Positions 36,875-45,331 of a DNA stretch of 64,000 bases are shown one piece after another. The DNA lies in assembly GCF_900100385.1 (NCBI RefSeq), contig NZ_FNFC01000008.1, forward strand, positions 122,288 to 186,287. The letters run 5' to 3'. The position numbers were made by a program, and so were the translations under genes. Origin of the DNA: Halovenus aranensis. Its GTDB lineage: Archaea > Halobacteriota > Halobacteria > Halobacteriales > Haloarculaceae. A model generated the notes under the pieces. It was not told where the DNA came from, ran no database searches, and saw only the letters and a program-made list of their open reading frames with translations. Each line of letters starts with the position of its first letter. Within the stretch, counting starts at the first letter, position 1.

Positions 36875-37777
36875 ATGAGACAACGCTACAGCTGGGGGCT
36901 TGGCGTTCGGATGGCCCTGACGCTGCTCGCGCTGGGCGGACTGTACATCGGCCTGGGGTACGGCGTGGCGCTGCTGTTCGGCGTGTTCGTCGGGTCGACG
37001 GGCATTGGCCACTTCGTCGGAATCGCGCTGGCTGTCCTGTTGCTCGTCGGTGGACAGTACTACTACGGAGCCAACCTCGCCTTACGGAGTCTCGGCGGGC
37101 GCGTCGTCGAGCGCGAGGAGTATCCCGACCTTCATAGCCGCGTAACGGCCCTAGCCCGGCAGGCAGACGTTCCGAAACCCCGGGTCGCGGTCGCCGAAAA
37201 CAAGACGCCGAACGCCTTCGCGGCGGGGCGCAAGCAGAGTGACGCCGTCATCTGTGTCACTACCGGACTGCTCTCGGAGTTAGACGACGAGGAAATCGAC
37301 GCAGTCCTCGCACACGAACTCTCGCACGTCGTCAACCGCGATTTCCAGCTCATGACGGGAATCACCGCGCTATCGATTATGGCCGGCTGGATTGTGCGCT
37401 GGGGCTTTCTGTTCGGCGACGGTGGCGGTGGCGGCGAGGGCGGCGGCGCGCAGATGCTGGCCGGCTACGTGGCCGCGCTGTTCGTCTGGGTGGGTGCCTT
37501 CTTCGTCGGTCGACTCGTCTCGCGGTATCGAGAATACGCCGCCGACCGCGGCGCTGCGACGCTGACGGGAGACCCGACAGCGATGATTAGCGCGCTCGAA
37601 ACCATCTCGGACGAACTCGAATCGGTTCCAGAAGACGACCTCCGTGAGGCCGAGCAGGCGAACGCACTGTTGGCCGCAGAGGTCCGGGAAACCCGGCTCG
37701 GCAGCCTGTTCCGAACGCATCCGGCCGTCGAGGACCGCGTCGAGAAGCTTCGGGACCTCGCTGTCGATATGAACTAA
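36875..37777 (+). CDS. htpX: HtpX-like membrane zinc metalloprotease (M48B)
   Basis: A 300-residue membrane peptidase involved in membrane-protein quality control. The zinc motif is AHELSHVVNRD (HExxH); the third ligand is the Glu of YREYAADRGAA, about 70 residues later. Two N-terminal helices (about 11-60) and two central ones (about 165-215) flank the catalytic domain, with a Gly-rich loop (GDGGGGGEGGG) between the central pair. ATG 36875 sits about 30 bases after an A/T-rich box; the longer upstream frame is spurious. Confidence 0.92.
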   Translation: MRQRYSWGLGVRMALTLLALGGLYIGLGYGVALLFGVFVGSTGIGHFVGIALAVLLLVGGQYYYGANLALRSLGGRVVEREEYPDLHSRVTALARQADVPKPRVAVAENKTPNAFAAGRKQSDAVICVTTGLLSELDDEEIDAVLAHELSHVVNRDFQLMTGITALSIMAGWIVRWGFLFGDGGGGGEGGGAQMLAGYVAALFVWVGAFFVGRLVSRYREYAADRGAATLTGDPTAMISALETISDELESVPEDDLREAEQANALLAAEVRETRLGSLFRTHPAVEDRVEKLRDLAVDMN

Positions 37778-37784
37778 TGCGTTC

Positions 37785-38588
37785 TTAGTTTTCCAGTCGC
37801 TGGAGAAACGTCTGTAACTCCGCGTATGCGGCATCGTACGCGTCGCGAAAGACGTAGTGACCGGTACCCGGTACGTGGACCAGGCGGCCGTCAGCCAACT
37901 GCTCGACGGCCCGATGGTCAGCCACGCGCTCGGAGACATCGACATCGCGGCGCAAGACGAGGGTCGGGCACGAAACCTCGTCGAAGGCATCCACCACGGG
38001 GCGATGTTCCTGCGCGATGCGAGCGATGTGTGTGCTGCACTCGTCAGTGGCGGCGACGAGACGGCGCGCGTGGGCAGGGTCGATATCGTGGTCGTCGACC
38101 TGCTCGTCGACGCGCTCCTCAACGGGCCGTTCCCGTGCCTGTGAGAGTCGCTGTCGGGTCATCTCCTCGGCACGCTCTATACTCACCTCGGGAGCTTCGC
38201 GAAACCGCGCCGGGTCTTCGAGAACGATACCCCCCGGCAGGTCCGGACGCTCTGCCCCCGCCCACGCGACGGTCGCCCCACCCATCGAGTGTCCCAGTAG
38301 AACTGGGTCAGTGAGGTCGAGACACTCGATGAGACCGAGAACGTCGGCCACGCGATTGTCGATATCGTACCCTTCCGCAGGCGCGTCAGAGCGCCCATGT
38401 CCCCTCGCGTCGTATGTGATAACATCGTAGTCGTCCGCGAGGTCCTCAGCCAGAGGAATCCACCGTCGCCCGCTGTCGTACATCCCGTGAGCCATCACGA
38501 CCGGTCGGCCGTTGCCGGACCGATAGTACCGGAGGTCGATACCGTTCGTTGTGACCGTGTCGGTAGCCCACTGGTCGGGAATATCCAT
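37785..38588 (-). CDS. alpha/beta hydrolase
   Basis: A 267-residue soluble hydrolase. The oxyanion region is VVMAHGMYDSGRRW, the nucleophile elbow is LLGHSMGGATV (Ser near 97), and the catalytic His is in VPGTGHYVF near the end. The general fold is that of esterases or epoxide/lactone hydrolases; the substrate is unknown. It ends 7 bases from the convergent htpX. Confidence 0.85.
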   Translation of the reverse strand: MDIPDQWATDTVTTNGIDLRYYRSGNGRPVVMAHGMYDSGRRWIPLAEDLADDYDVITYDARGHGRSDAPAEGYDIDNRVADVLGLIECLDLTDPVLLGHSMGGATVAWAGAERPDLPGGIVLEDPARFREAPEVSIERAEEMTRQRLSQARERPVEERVDEQVDDHDIDPAHARRLVAATDECSTHIARIAQEHRPVVDAFDEVSCPTLVLRRDVDVSERVADHRAVEQLADGRLVHVPGTGHYVFRDAYDAAYAELQTFLQRLEN

Positions 38589-38739
38589 ACGTTGGCGGTA
38601 TCGCCAGCGCTTGTATTAATCCTTGGTCTACCGACGGACTCGCCCGCCACGCGGCCGAGTGACAGCGACCTGTCGGCTCCAGCCGTCTCGTGAGCGACAC
38701 AAGACAGCCATTATTACACCGGAACGCCAACGCTCAGGT

Positions 38740-39882
38740 ATGGATTTCAGCCTCACGACCGAGCAACGACAGATACAGGAGATGGTCGCGGAGTTTGCCG
38801 ACGAGGAAATCAAGCCACGGGCGGCCGAAATCGACGAGACCGACGAGTTCCCCTGGGACCTCGTCGACGAGATGGCCGAGCTTGGCCTGATGGGAATGCC
38901 GATTCCCGAGGAGTACGGCGGTGCCGGCCTCGACTATCACTCCTACGCGATGGCGCTCGAAGAGATTTCCCGCGGCAGCGGCGGGCTGGGCACTATCGTG
39001 GCCGCCCACATCTCGCTTGCCTGTAACATGGTCTACGACTTTGGCGACGAAGACCAGAAATCCGAGTACCTGACGCCACTCGCTGAGGGGGAAGAAATCG
39101 GCGCGTTCGCGCTCTCCGAGGCGGGGGCGGGAAGTGACGTTCCGTCGATGGAGACGACCGCCGAGAAAGAGGGCGAAGAGTACGTCATCAACGGCGACAA
39201 GCTCTGGATTTCTAACGGCTCGGTCGCTGACACCGTCATCGTCTTCGCCAAGACCGACCCCGACGCCGGCGGGAAAGGTATCTCGTCGTTCATCGTCCGG
39301 CCCGAGGAGGACGACGGCTTCATCGTCGAAGGGACCGAACACAAGCTCGGCGACAAGGGGTGTCCGACCGCAGAACTCCGGTTCGACAACCTCACTGTTC
39401 ACGAGGACCGCCGGCTCGGCGAGGAAGGCCGTGGGCTGGTGCAGGCGCTCAAGACGCTCAACGGCGGCCGCATCACTATCGCGGCCCGTGGCGTCGGTAT
39501 CGCACAGGCCGCACTCGACGAGGCGCTCACGTACTCACAGGACCGCGAGCAGTTCGACCAGCCGGTCAGTGACTTTCAGGCAATCCAGCACAAGCTCGCG
39601 GACATGGACACGAAAGTCCAGGCCGCGCGCATGCTCATGCACAAGGCCGCCGACAAGAAGATGCGCGGCGAGAGCTACGTCAAAGACGCTGCACAGGCCA
39701 AGCTGTACGCCTCGGAGGTCTCCCGTGAGGTCGCAAACGAGGGGATTCAGATTCACGGCGGCTACGGCTATACGAAAGATTTCCCCGCCGAGCGGTTCTA
39801 CCGCGACGCCAAGCTCAACGAAATCTACGAGGGGACCAGCGAAATCCTCCGCAACACTATCGCCGACGAACTGCTCGACTGA
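38740..39882 (+). CDS. acyl-CoA dehydrogenase
   Basis: FAD-dependent alpha,beta-dehydrogenation of acyl-CoA. The 380-residue protein has the N-terminal helical domain starting [13 protein letters not shown], the FAD/substrate loop [12 protein letters not shown], the WISNG motif, and the catalytic Glu in [21 protein letters not shown] 38740 is about 27 bases after an A/T-rich box. It is similar to the enzyme at 49889-51049 but not a close copy. Chain-length specificity is unknown. Confidence 0.93.
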   Translation: MDFSLTTEQRQIQEMVAEFADEEIKPRAAEIDETDEFPWDLVDEMAELGLMGMPIPEEYGGAGLDYHSYAMALEEISRGSGGLGTIVAAHISLACNMVYDFGDEDQKSEYLTPLAEGEEIGAFALSEAGAGSDVPSMETTAEKEGEEYVINGDKLWISNGSVADTVIVFAKTDPDAGGKGISSFIVRPEEDDGFIVEGTEHKLGDKGCPTAELRFDNLTVHEDRRLGEEGRGLVQALKTLNGGRITIAARGVGIAQAALDEALTYSQDREQFDQPVSDFQAIQHKLADMDTKVQAARMLMHKAADKKMRGESYVKDAAQAKLYASEVSREVANEGIQIHGGYGYTKDFPAERFYRDAKLNEIYEGTSEILRNTIADELLD

Positions 39883-39949
39883 GGCGACACCCGGCGTCGA
39901 CGCTACGATACGCGCGAACCGAAATATCCGCCAGCGGTTAGGCACCTCC

Positions 39950-39957
39950 TTTATAAT
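39950..39957 (+). promoter_or_regulatory. TATA box of the CrtI-type gene
   Basis: TTTATAAT is centred 27 bases before the ATG at 39981, as expected for a leaderless haloarchaeal gene. Confidence 0.5.
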
Positions 39958-39980
39958 CGCTCCGGCGTAACCATCTCGTG

Positions 39981-41462
39981 ATGACTCTTGCAGACACGGA
40001 CGTGACCGTCATCGGTAGCGGATTCGCAGGCCTCTCCTCGGCGTGTTATCTGGCCGACGCGGGTGCCGACGTTCGGGTTCTCGAAAAGAACGAGAGCCTC
40101 GGGGGCCGCGCCTCGGTACTCGAACGCGACGGGTTCAAGTTCGATATGGGGCCGTCGTGGTACATGATGCCGGACGTGTTCGAGCGGTTTTTCGACCACT
40201 TCGACAGAGACGTCGACGACTACTACGACCTCCAGCGTCTCGACCCCCACTATCGCATCTTCTACAAAGACGGAGACACCGTCGACGCTCGCGGTGACCC
40301 CGACGCGATGGCAGAGGTCTTCGAGTCATACGAGGACGGCGCCGGCGAGGCGTTCCGCGAGTATCTCGAGACCTCGGAGACACACTACGAGACAGCGATG
40401 GAGAAGTTCGTCTACGAGGACCGCTCGAAGCTGACAGACTGGGTCGACACCGACGTGATGACGGCCGCACCGATTGGCCTCCAACTCGTCGGCTCGATGG
40501 AAAATCACGTCGAGAAATACGTCGACCACCCAAAGCTCAAGCAGTTGCTCCAGTACACGCTTGTCTTCCTCGGTGGGTCGCCCAAGAACACCCCCGCGCT
40601 GTACAACATCATGAGCCACGTCGATTTCAACCTCGGCGTCTGGTACCCCGACGGCGGCATGAGCAGCGTCGTCGACGGTATCGTCGAACTCGGCGACGAA
40701 CTCGGCGTCGAGTACGTCACCGACAGCGAGGTGACGGGACTCACGCGCGGCCACGACGAGTTCATCCTCGACACGGAACAGGGCCAACGCCGGGCCGATA
40801 CGGTCGTCGCCAACGCCGACTACGCCCACGTCGAGCGCGACCTCCTGCCCGAACACGAGCGCCAGTACGACGACGACTACTGGGACTCGAAAACGTACGC
40901 GCCGTCTGCGTTCTTGCTCTATCTCGGCGTCGAGGGCGACGTCGAGCCACTCGACCACCACACACTGGTCCTGCCCGAGGACTGGGACGAGCACTTCGAG
41001 CAGATTTTCGAGTTGCCGTCCTGGCCCGACGAGCCGGCATACTACATCTGTGCGCCGTCGGTAACGGACGACTCAGTCGCACCCGACGGCCACAGCAATC
41101 TGTTCGTGCTCGTCCCGCTCGCACCCGGACTCCCGGATACCGACGCGCTCCGGGAGCGGTACCGCGAGAAGATTCTCGACGACATTGCCGAAAACACCGG
41201 TGTCGAACTGCGCGACCGCATCGTCCTCGAGGAGTCCTTCTGCGTGCGAGACTTCACAGAGCGGTACAACGCCACCCGTGGCACCGCGCTCGGACTGGCA
41301 CACACGCTACGACAGACCGCACTGCTCCGGCCCTCGAACCGGTCTAAGGCCGTCGACGGGCTGTACTATACCGGCGCGTTCACCACGCCAGGTATCGGTG
41401 TCCCGATGTGTCTCATTAGCGGCCAACACACCGCAGACGCGCTCATCGAAGAACAGGCGTAG
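39981..41462 (+). CDS. crtI: CrtI-type phytoene desaturase family oxidoreductase
   Basis: FAD-dependent enzyme of the carotenoid desaturase/isomerase family. The 493-residue protein starts with the dinucleotide fold VTVIGSGFAGLSSACYLA and the GGR motif of SLGGRAS. It ends with the family signature GLYYTGAFTTPGIGVPMCLISG. No lycopene elongase, CruF or CrtD gene is adjacent, so it may be the main phytoene desaturase or a paralogue acting on another polyprenyl chain. An in-frame GTG lies one codon upstream. Confidence 0.88.
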   Translation: MTLADTDVTVIGSGFAGLSSACYLADAGADVRVLEKNESLGGRASVLERDGFKFDMGPSWYMMPDVFERFFDHFDRDVDDYYDLQRLDPHYRIFYKDGDTVDARGDPDAMAEVFESYEDGAGEAFREYLETSETHYETAMEKFVYEDRSKLTDWVDTDVMTAAPIGLQLVGSMENHVEKYVDHPKLKQLLQYTLVFLGGSPKNTPALYNIMSHVDFNLGVWYPDGGMSSVVDGIVELGDELGVEYVTDSEVTGLTRGHDEFILDTEQGQRRADTVVANADYAHVERDLLPEHERQYDDDYWDSKTYAPSAFLLYLGVEGDVEPLDHHTLVLPEDWDEHFEQIFELPSWPDEPAYYICAPSVTDDSVAPDGHSNLFVLVPLAPGLPDTDALRERYREKILDDIAENTGVELRDRIVLEESFCVRDFTERYNATRGTALGLAHTLRQTALLRPSNRSKAVDGLYYTGAFTTPGIGVPMCLISGQHTADALIEEQA

Positions 41463-41466
41463 CCCC

Positions 41467-42738
41467 TTACAGCGAGAGACCGAGGTGTCGGGGTGGCACC
41501 TCGTCGTCGCCGTCCAGGCCGTGACAGTCGGCCAGTAGGGCTGTCCCGACGCCGTTGACGAACTCTGTCGCGTCGCCGCCGTCGGTCACTTCTGCGATGT
41601 CAGCTTCCAGCGAGAACGTCTCTTCGCGGACTTCTTCGGAGAGCGCTGAACGCCCTGACGCGTCTATCGTCTCAGCCATCGCTGACAGTTCGAGCGCGAA
41701 CGAGACACCAGCCGCGAGATAGTCGAGTGCCTGTCTCTCGGGCTGTGGGACGTCGGTAATCGTCGAGAGATAGCGAGCGGCACTCGTCTCTGCGACCGTC
41801 ACAGCCTCTGCTATCCAGTCTCGGACCGCGTCGACTTCGGCAGGCCCGCCGAATTCGTCACGGGCTCTCTCGAACAGGTCTGCCTCCTCGGTCGCGATGT
41901 CGTGGAAGATGTCACCGACGACGACGGCGTCGGCCCCGGCATCGAGGACAGCCTGTGCGTTCTCCCGGTTGTCCAGTCCGCCGCCGTACCAGAGACGCGA
42001 CCACGTGATACTGTCGCTGATGGCCTCAAGGATATCGGCGGCCTCCTCGCCGCCGTAGGTACCCGAATACTCCAGGTAGATGACCTCGCTTTCGAGGTGG
42101 TGTTCGGCGGCGAGCGCGCGCTGTTTGGCCTCCTGTGGCGTCAGCAGGTCGTCTTCGGTGACCGCGGCCTCTCGTGCGGCTGCGCTGTCGGGGTTCATGA
42201 TGATGTACGCCTCGAAGACAGCGTCCTGAAGCATGTAGCCAGCAGCGAAGTTGCCGATGCGGTCGCCGAACATCCCATCGGGCGAGAAGCCGAGTTTGTC
42301 TGCCAGCATCGACGGGCCGAGGTCCTCTTTGACGTACTCGATACCGAGTCCGAGGGTGCCGACGAGCGCCTCGCTATCGCCGTTGAGTACCTCGGGAATG
42401 GCGAGAAACGTCGACTCCGAGCGCGTCTCGTCGGTCACGTGCGTCGCGTCGCTGGGTTCGTGGAACGCGGGTGCCGGCGAGTACTCGAGTAGACCGAACG
42501 TCTCTTCGGTGTTCTCGCTGGTCACGTCCCGCGAGCCACCGACGGAGATAGCGCTCGTATGAGAGAGATACAGCGGATAACACAGCGGTAGTCGTTTCTC
42601 ACCCTCCGGGTCGACCTTCGTAATATGGCTCCATTCCGCGGCAACCGGATTGGTGTCCAGTCCGAGCAGCGTGCGGCCAGCTATCGTGGCCGTCGACGTG
42701 ACCCGTTCTAGCCGTGTTGCGATGTCCGGTAGCGACAT
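41467..42738 (-). CDS. GGGP-synthase-like (PcrB family) protein with extra C-terminal domain
   Basis: A 423-residue protein. Residues about 36-290 match the geranylgeranylglyceryl phosphate synthase barrel: HITKVDP (38-44), SVGGS (65-69), NPDSAAA (182-188), YLEYSG (221-226), YGGG (251-254) and VVVGDI (272-277). Classical archaeal enzymes are about 210-250 residues and lack the helical C-terminal domain seen here (291-423). GGGP synthases join glycerol-1-phosphate to a C20 or longer prenyl diphosphate. It is probably a paralogue with a changed substrate. A TATA-like box lies about 32 bases upstream of the ATG. Confidence 0.75.
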   Translation of the reverse strand: MSLPDIATRLERVTSTATIAGRTLLGLDTNPVAAEWSHITKVDPEGEKRLPLCYPLYLSHTSAISVGGSRDVTSENTEETFGLLEYSPAPAFHEPSDATHVTDETRSESTFLAIPEVLNGDSEALVGTLGLGIEYVKEDLGPSMLADKLGFSPDGMFGDRIGNFAAGYMLQDAVFEAYIIMNPDSAAAREAAVTEDDLLTPQEAKQRALAAEHHLESEVIYLEYSGTYGGEEAADILEAISDSITWSRLWYGGGLDNRENAQAVLDAGADAVVVGDIFHDIATEEADLFERARDEFGGPAEVDAVRDWIAEAVTVAETSAARYLSTITDVPQPERQALDYLAAGVSFALELSAMAETIDASGRSALSEEVREETFSLEADIAEVTDGGDATEFVNGVGTALLADCHGLDGDDEVPPRHLGLSL

Positions 42739-42792
42739 GGTTCTAGGCTAAACGACTCCACAGGAGCTTAAAAGCGTATCTTCTCGGTACTC

Positions 42793-43851
42793 TCAGGACG
42801 GCAGTACAGACGGGTTTCCGTCCCGAAGGATGTACTCGGCTGCGATACCTGTCAGTGTTGAGTCTGCCGCCGTTGCCTGTGCCTTGGCACGGTCGAGGTA
42901 CTCGTGGCTGATGTCGACGACTTCCTCGCGTGCCGCCGTCTCGTCCTCGTTGAGGAGGTATTCGGCAGTCACTGGGGTGAGCTGCCCGTCGGCCATATCG
43001 TCCGGGTAGTCGTCTACGTCGTCGAGCCAGAGCTGTGCGCCGATTATCGCCAGCACTATCGACCGGTGAAAGTCGTTGTCGATGGCGAGCCCGCTCCGGC
43101 GATACATCTGAATCATGGCGTCGTAGATGACACCGACACGGTCGTACTGGGTTTTCAGATACGGCAACGCGAGTTCGTCCTCGGTAAACAGTGCCGGTTC
43201 CTCGTCGAACGTCGCAAACTTGTACTCGGCGGTGATGGCATCGAGGGCCTCGTCGTCGCCACCGGTAGCGCTGTCCATCAGCGCCCTGAAATGTTGGTCC
43301 TCCTCCTGATGGTGCTCGGAGATACCGACAGCCCAGTCGTACACGTCACGAACCTCTGCCGGGTACTCGGTGAACTGCTGTTCGACTCGCGACTGCATGA
43401 CCCCCTGTGCAATCTCGGCGACACGACCCCGGTCCGGGTCGTCGGCTTCGAAATCGACCTCGAAGTCGTCGTACTCGTCGTCGTTGATGGCGTCACGCAT
43501 ATCACCGTCGAGCAACGCATCAACCGCGAGCCGAGTGACCTGTTCGGCCGTGCGGTGGTCGCTCTCGTCTGCGTGTCGATAGAGATATCCGAGCGTGAGA
43601 TTCGCCGGCAACAGGAGTTTGGTCCCGTACTCAAAGGAGACATAATCGTACCCGAACTCGTCGGCTATCGCCTCCTCGACTTCCCCGAACGCGTCCGCGA
43701 CGTACTGCTCGATGCGGGCGTCGACGCGGCGCTTGAGCCGCAGACTCGCGACATCGAAGACACCGGACTGGGCGTAGTAGCCAAAGACAGCGCGTGCCGA
43801 GGTCGGCAGACCGTCGTGTCGGGCGAGCCATCCTGCACTCCGTTCGAACAT
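42793..43851 (-). CDS. Asp-rich helical protein, possible class I terpenoid-synthase-like fold
   Basis: I do not recognise this 352-residue protein by name. It looks all-helical and has two acidic clusters: NDDEYDDF (near 124) and LDDVDDYPDDMADGQLTP (near 276). Their separation of about 150 residues, the preceding Gln-containing hydrophobic helix (IIGAQLWL) and the DGQLTP tail resemble the two DDxxD metal motifs of prenyl or squalene/phytoene synthases. The rest is too divergent for certainty. It lies between the GGGP-synthase-like and geranylgeranyl-reductase-like genes. ATG 43851 is preferred to an upstream GTG. Confidence 0.55.
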   Translation of the reverse strand: MFERSAGWLARHDGLPTSARAVFGYYAQSGVFDVASLRLKRRVDARIEQYVADAFGEVEEAIADEFGYDYVSFEYGTKLLLPANLTLGYLYRHADESDHRTAEQVTRLAVDALLDGDMRDAINDDEYDDFEVDFEADDPDRGRVAEIAQGVMQSRVEQQFTEYPAEVRDVYDWAVGISEHHQEEDQHFRALMDSATGGDDEALDAITAEYKFATFDEEPALFTEDELALPYLKTQYDRVGVIYDAMIQMYRRSGLAIDNDFHRSIVLAIIGAQLWLDDVDDYPDDMADGQLTPVTAEYLLNEDETAAREEVVDISHEYLDRAKAQATAADSTLTGIAAEYILRDGNPSVLPS

Positions 43852-43876
43852 TGTCACAACGTGTGAAATCGCACCT

Positions 43877-43920
43877 GTTTATCCTGTCGGTCTCGGGCTG
43901 GTAATCTGAGGTTTTTTAAT
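43877..43920. promoter_or_regulatory. divergent leaderless promoters, Asp-rich gene / GGR-family gene
   Basis: GATAAAC on the minus strand (43877-43883) lies 29 bases before ATG 43851. TTTTTAAT on the plus strand (43913-43920) lies 28 bases before ATG 43945. The shared 93-base region means that the two genes could be controlled together. Confidence 0.45.
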
Positions 43921-43944
43921 AGTCCCGCGTGAACAAATGTGCCG

Positions 43945-45324
43945 ATGACAACGGAAACCCGCGATATCGTGATTGTCGGCGGCGGGACGGCGGGCTGTTT
44001 CGCGGCGGCGACCGCAGCCCAAAACGGGCTCGACGTGACTCTCCTCGAACGTAAAAGCGAGGACGAAGGCGGCCACATCGCCTGTGGTGACGCCATCAAG
44101 GGAAAGAGCACGTTCCCCGACGTTATCGACCGAGACTATCTCCGAGAGGAGTCGTTCACCAACGAGAACATCCAGCGAGCGATGTTCATGAACCCCGACG
44201 GGGAGAACTACGACATCCCGTTCGAAAGCGGCAGCGGTGCCGTCGTCGACCGGAAGCGTTACGGCGAGGTGTTACTGGAGGAAGCCGACCGCGTGGGCGC
44301 GGAAATCGAGTACGATACCGTTGTCAAAGATGTCGTCCAGAACGGCAGAGTCACCGGGGTCGAAGCGGTCAGACGGGGCGACCCAGTCCAGTACGACGCA
44401 GACGTCGTCATCGACGCCGCCGGCGCGCTCTCACTGCTACAGGACAAGGTCGACTTCGACGGAACGACATACGACACGAACGTCAACTACCAGCAGTTCT
44501 GTTCTGCCTACCGCGAGGTCATCGAGGTACCCGAACCCGTCGAGTACGACGACGCTATCGTCTTCAAGCCGACCGACGAGCTCGGCTATCTGTGGTATTT
44601 CCCGCGCACTGGGACCGAAATCAACGCCGGACTGGGTTTCCAGATGAACAAGCCGTCGATGGAACTGGTCTCGGTTCTCAAAGACGACCTCGAAGAACGC
44701 CCCGAGTTCGAGGGAGCCGAAGTAAAAGACAAGCTCGGCGCGGCGTTGCCGACCCGTCGCCCCTACGACTCTGCTGTCGCTCCAGGGTTCATGTCCGTGG
44801 GCGACGCCGCAGGCCACGTCAATCCCACGACTGGCGGCGGTATCCCCGGCGCAGCGAAAGCCGGCCACTGGGCCGCCGAGGTGGCGACCGAGGCAATCAG
44901 TGACGGGACCCTCGGGGAGTCGGCGCTCTGGGAGTACAACCACCGCGTGCAGACCGACTTCGGCAAGAAATTTGCCGCGATGGACCTCTACAACATCTTC
45001 GGCGGTGCCCACGATGTCGACGAACTCACTGAAGTCGTCACGGCGCTGCCCGGTGAGATGATTATCGACCTGATGGGCAAGAAAGGGTCGGTCTCGCTGT
45101 CGCTCCCAGAGAAGGTCAAAGCCGCCGTCGTGACGGCTCTGGAGACGCGGGGCCACTGGAGTACGCTCCGGGAGGCGTACCAAGTGAACCGACTCGCCGC
45201 CGAACTCAAGAAGATATACGACGACTACCCGACGACACCAGACCAGTTCGAGAGCTGGAAGACGAGTCGGGACGACATTATGGACCGTGTCTACGACGTG
45301 ACCGGCGCAGAGCCGAAGTACTGA
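43945..45324 (+). CDS. geranylgeranyl reductase family flavoprotein
   Basis: FAD-dependent reductase of the family that saturates prenyl chains of archaeal lipids, chlorophyll or quinones. The 459-residue protein starts with IVIVGGGTAGCFAAATAA; ACGDAIKG is the GGR-specific Cys/Gly site near residue 48. FMSVGDAAGHVNPTTGGGI (about 284-302) is the FAD/substrate motif. The substrate is not shown. Its promoter is shared with the Asp-rich gene. An in-frame GTG is two codons upstream. Confidence 0.88.
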   Translation: MTTETRDIVIVGGGTAGCFAAATAAQNGLDVTLLERKSEDEGGHIACGDAIKGKSTFPDVIDRDYLREESFTNENIQRAMFMNPDGENYDIPFESGSGAVVDRKRYGEVLLEEADRVGAEIEYDTVVKDVVQNGRVTGVEAVRRGDPVQYDADVVIDAAGALSLLQDKVDFDGTTYDTNVNYQQFCSAYREVIEVPEPVEYDDAIVFKPTDELGYLWYFPRTGTEINAGLGFQMNKPSMELVSVLKDDLEERPEFEGAEVKDKLGAALPTRRPYDSAVAPGFMSVGDAAGHVNPTTGGGIPGAAKAGHWAAEVATEAISDGTLGESALWEYNHRVQTDFGKKFAAMDLYNIFGGAHDVDELTEVVTALPGEMIIDLMGKKGSVSLSLPEKVKAAVVTALETRGHWSTLREAYQVNRLAAELKKIYDDYPTTPDQFESWKTSRDDIMDRVYDVTGAEPKY

Positions 45325-45331
45325 CCCACAG

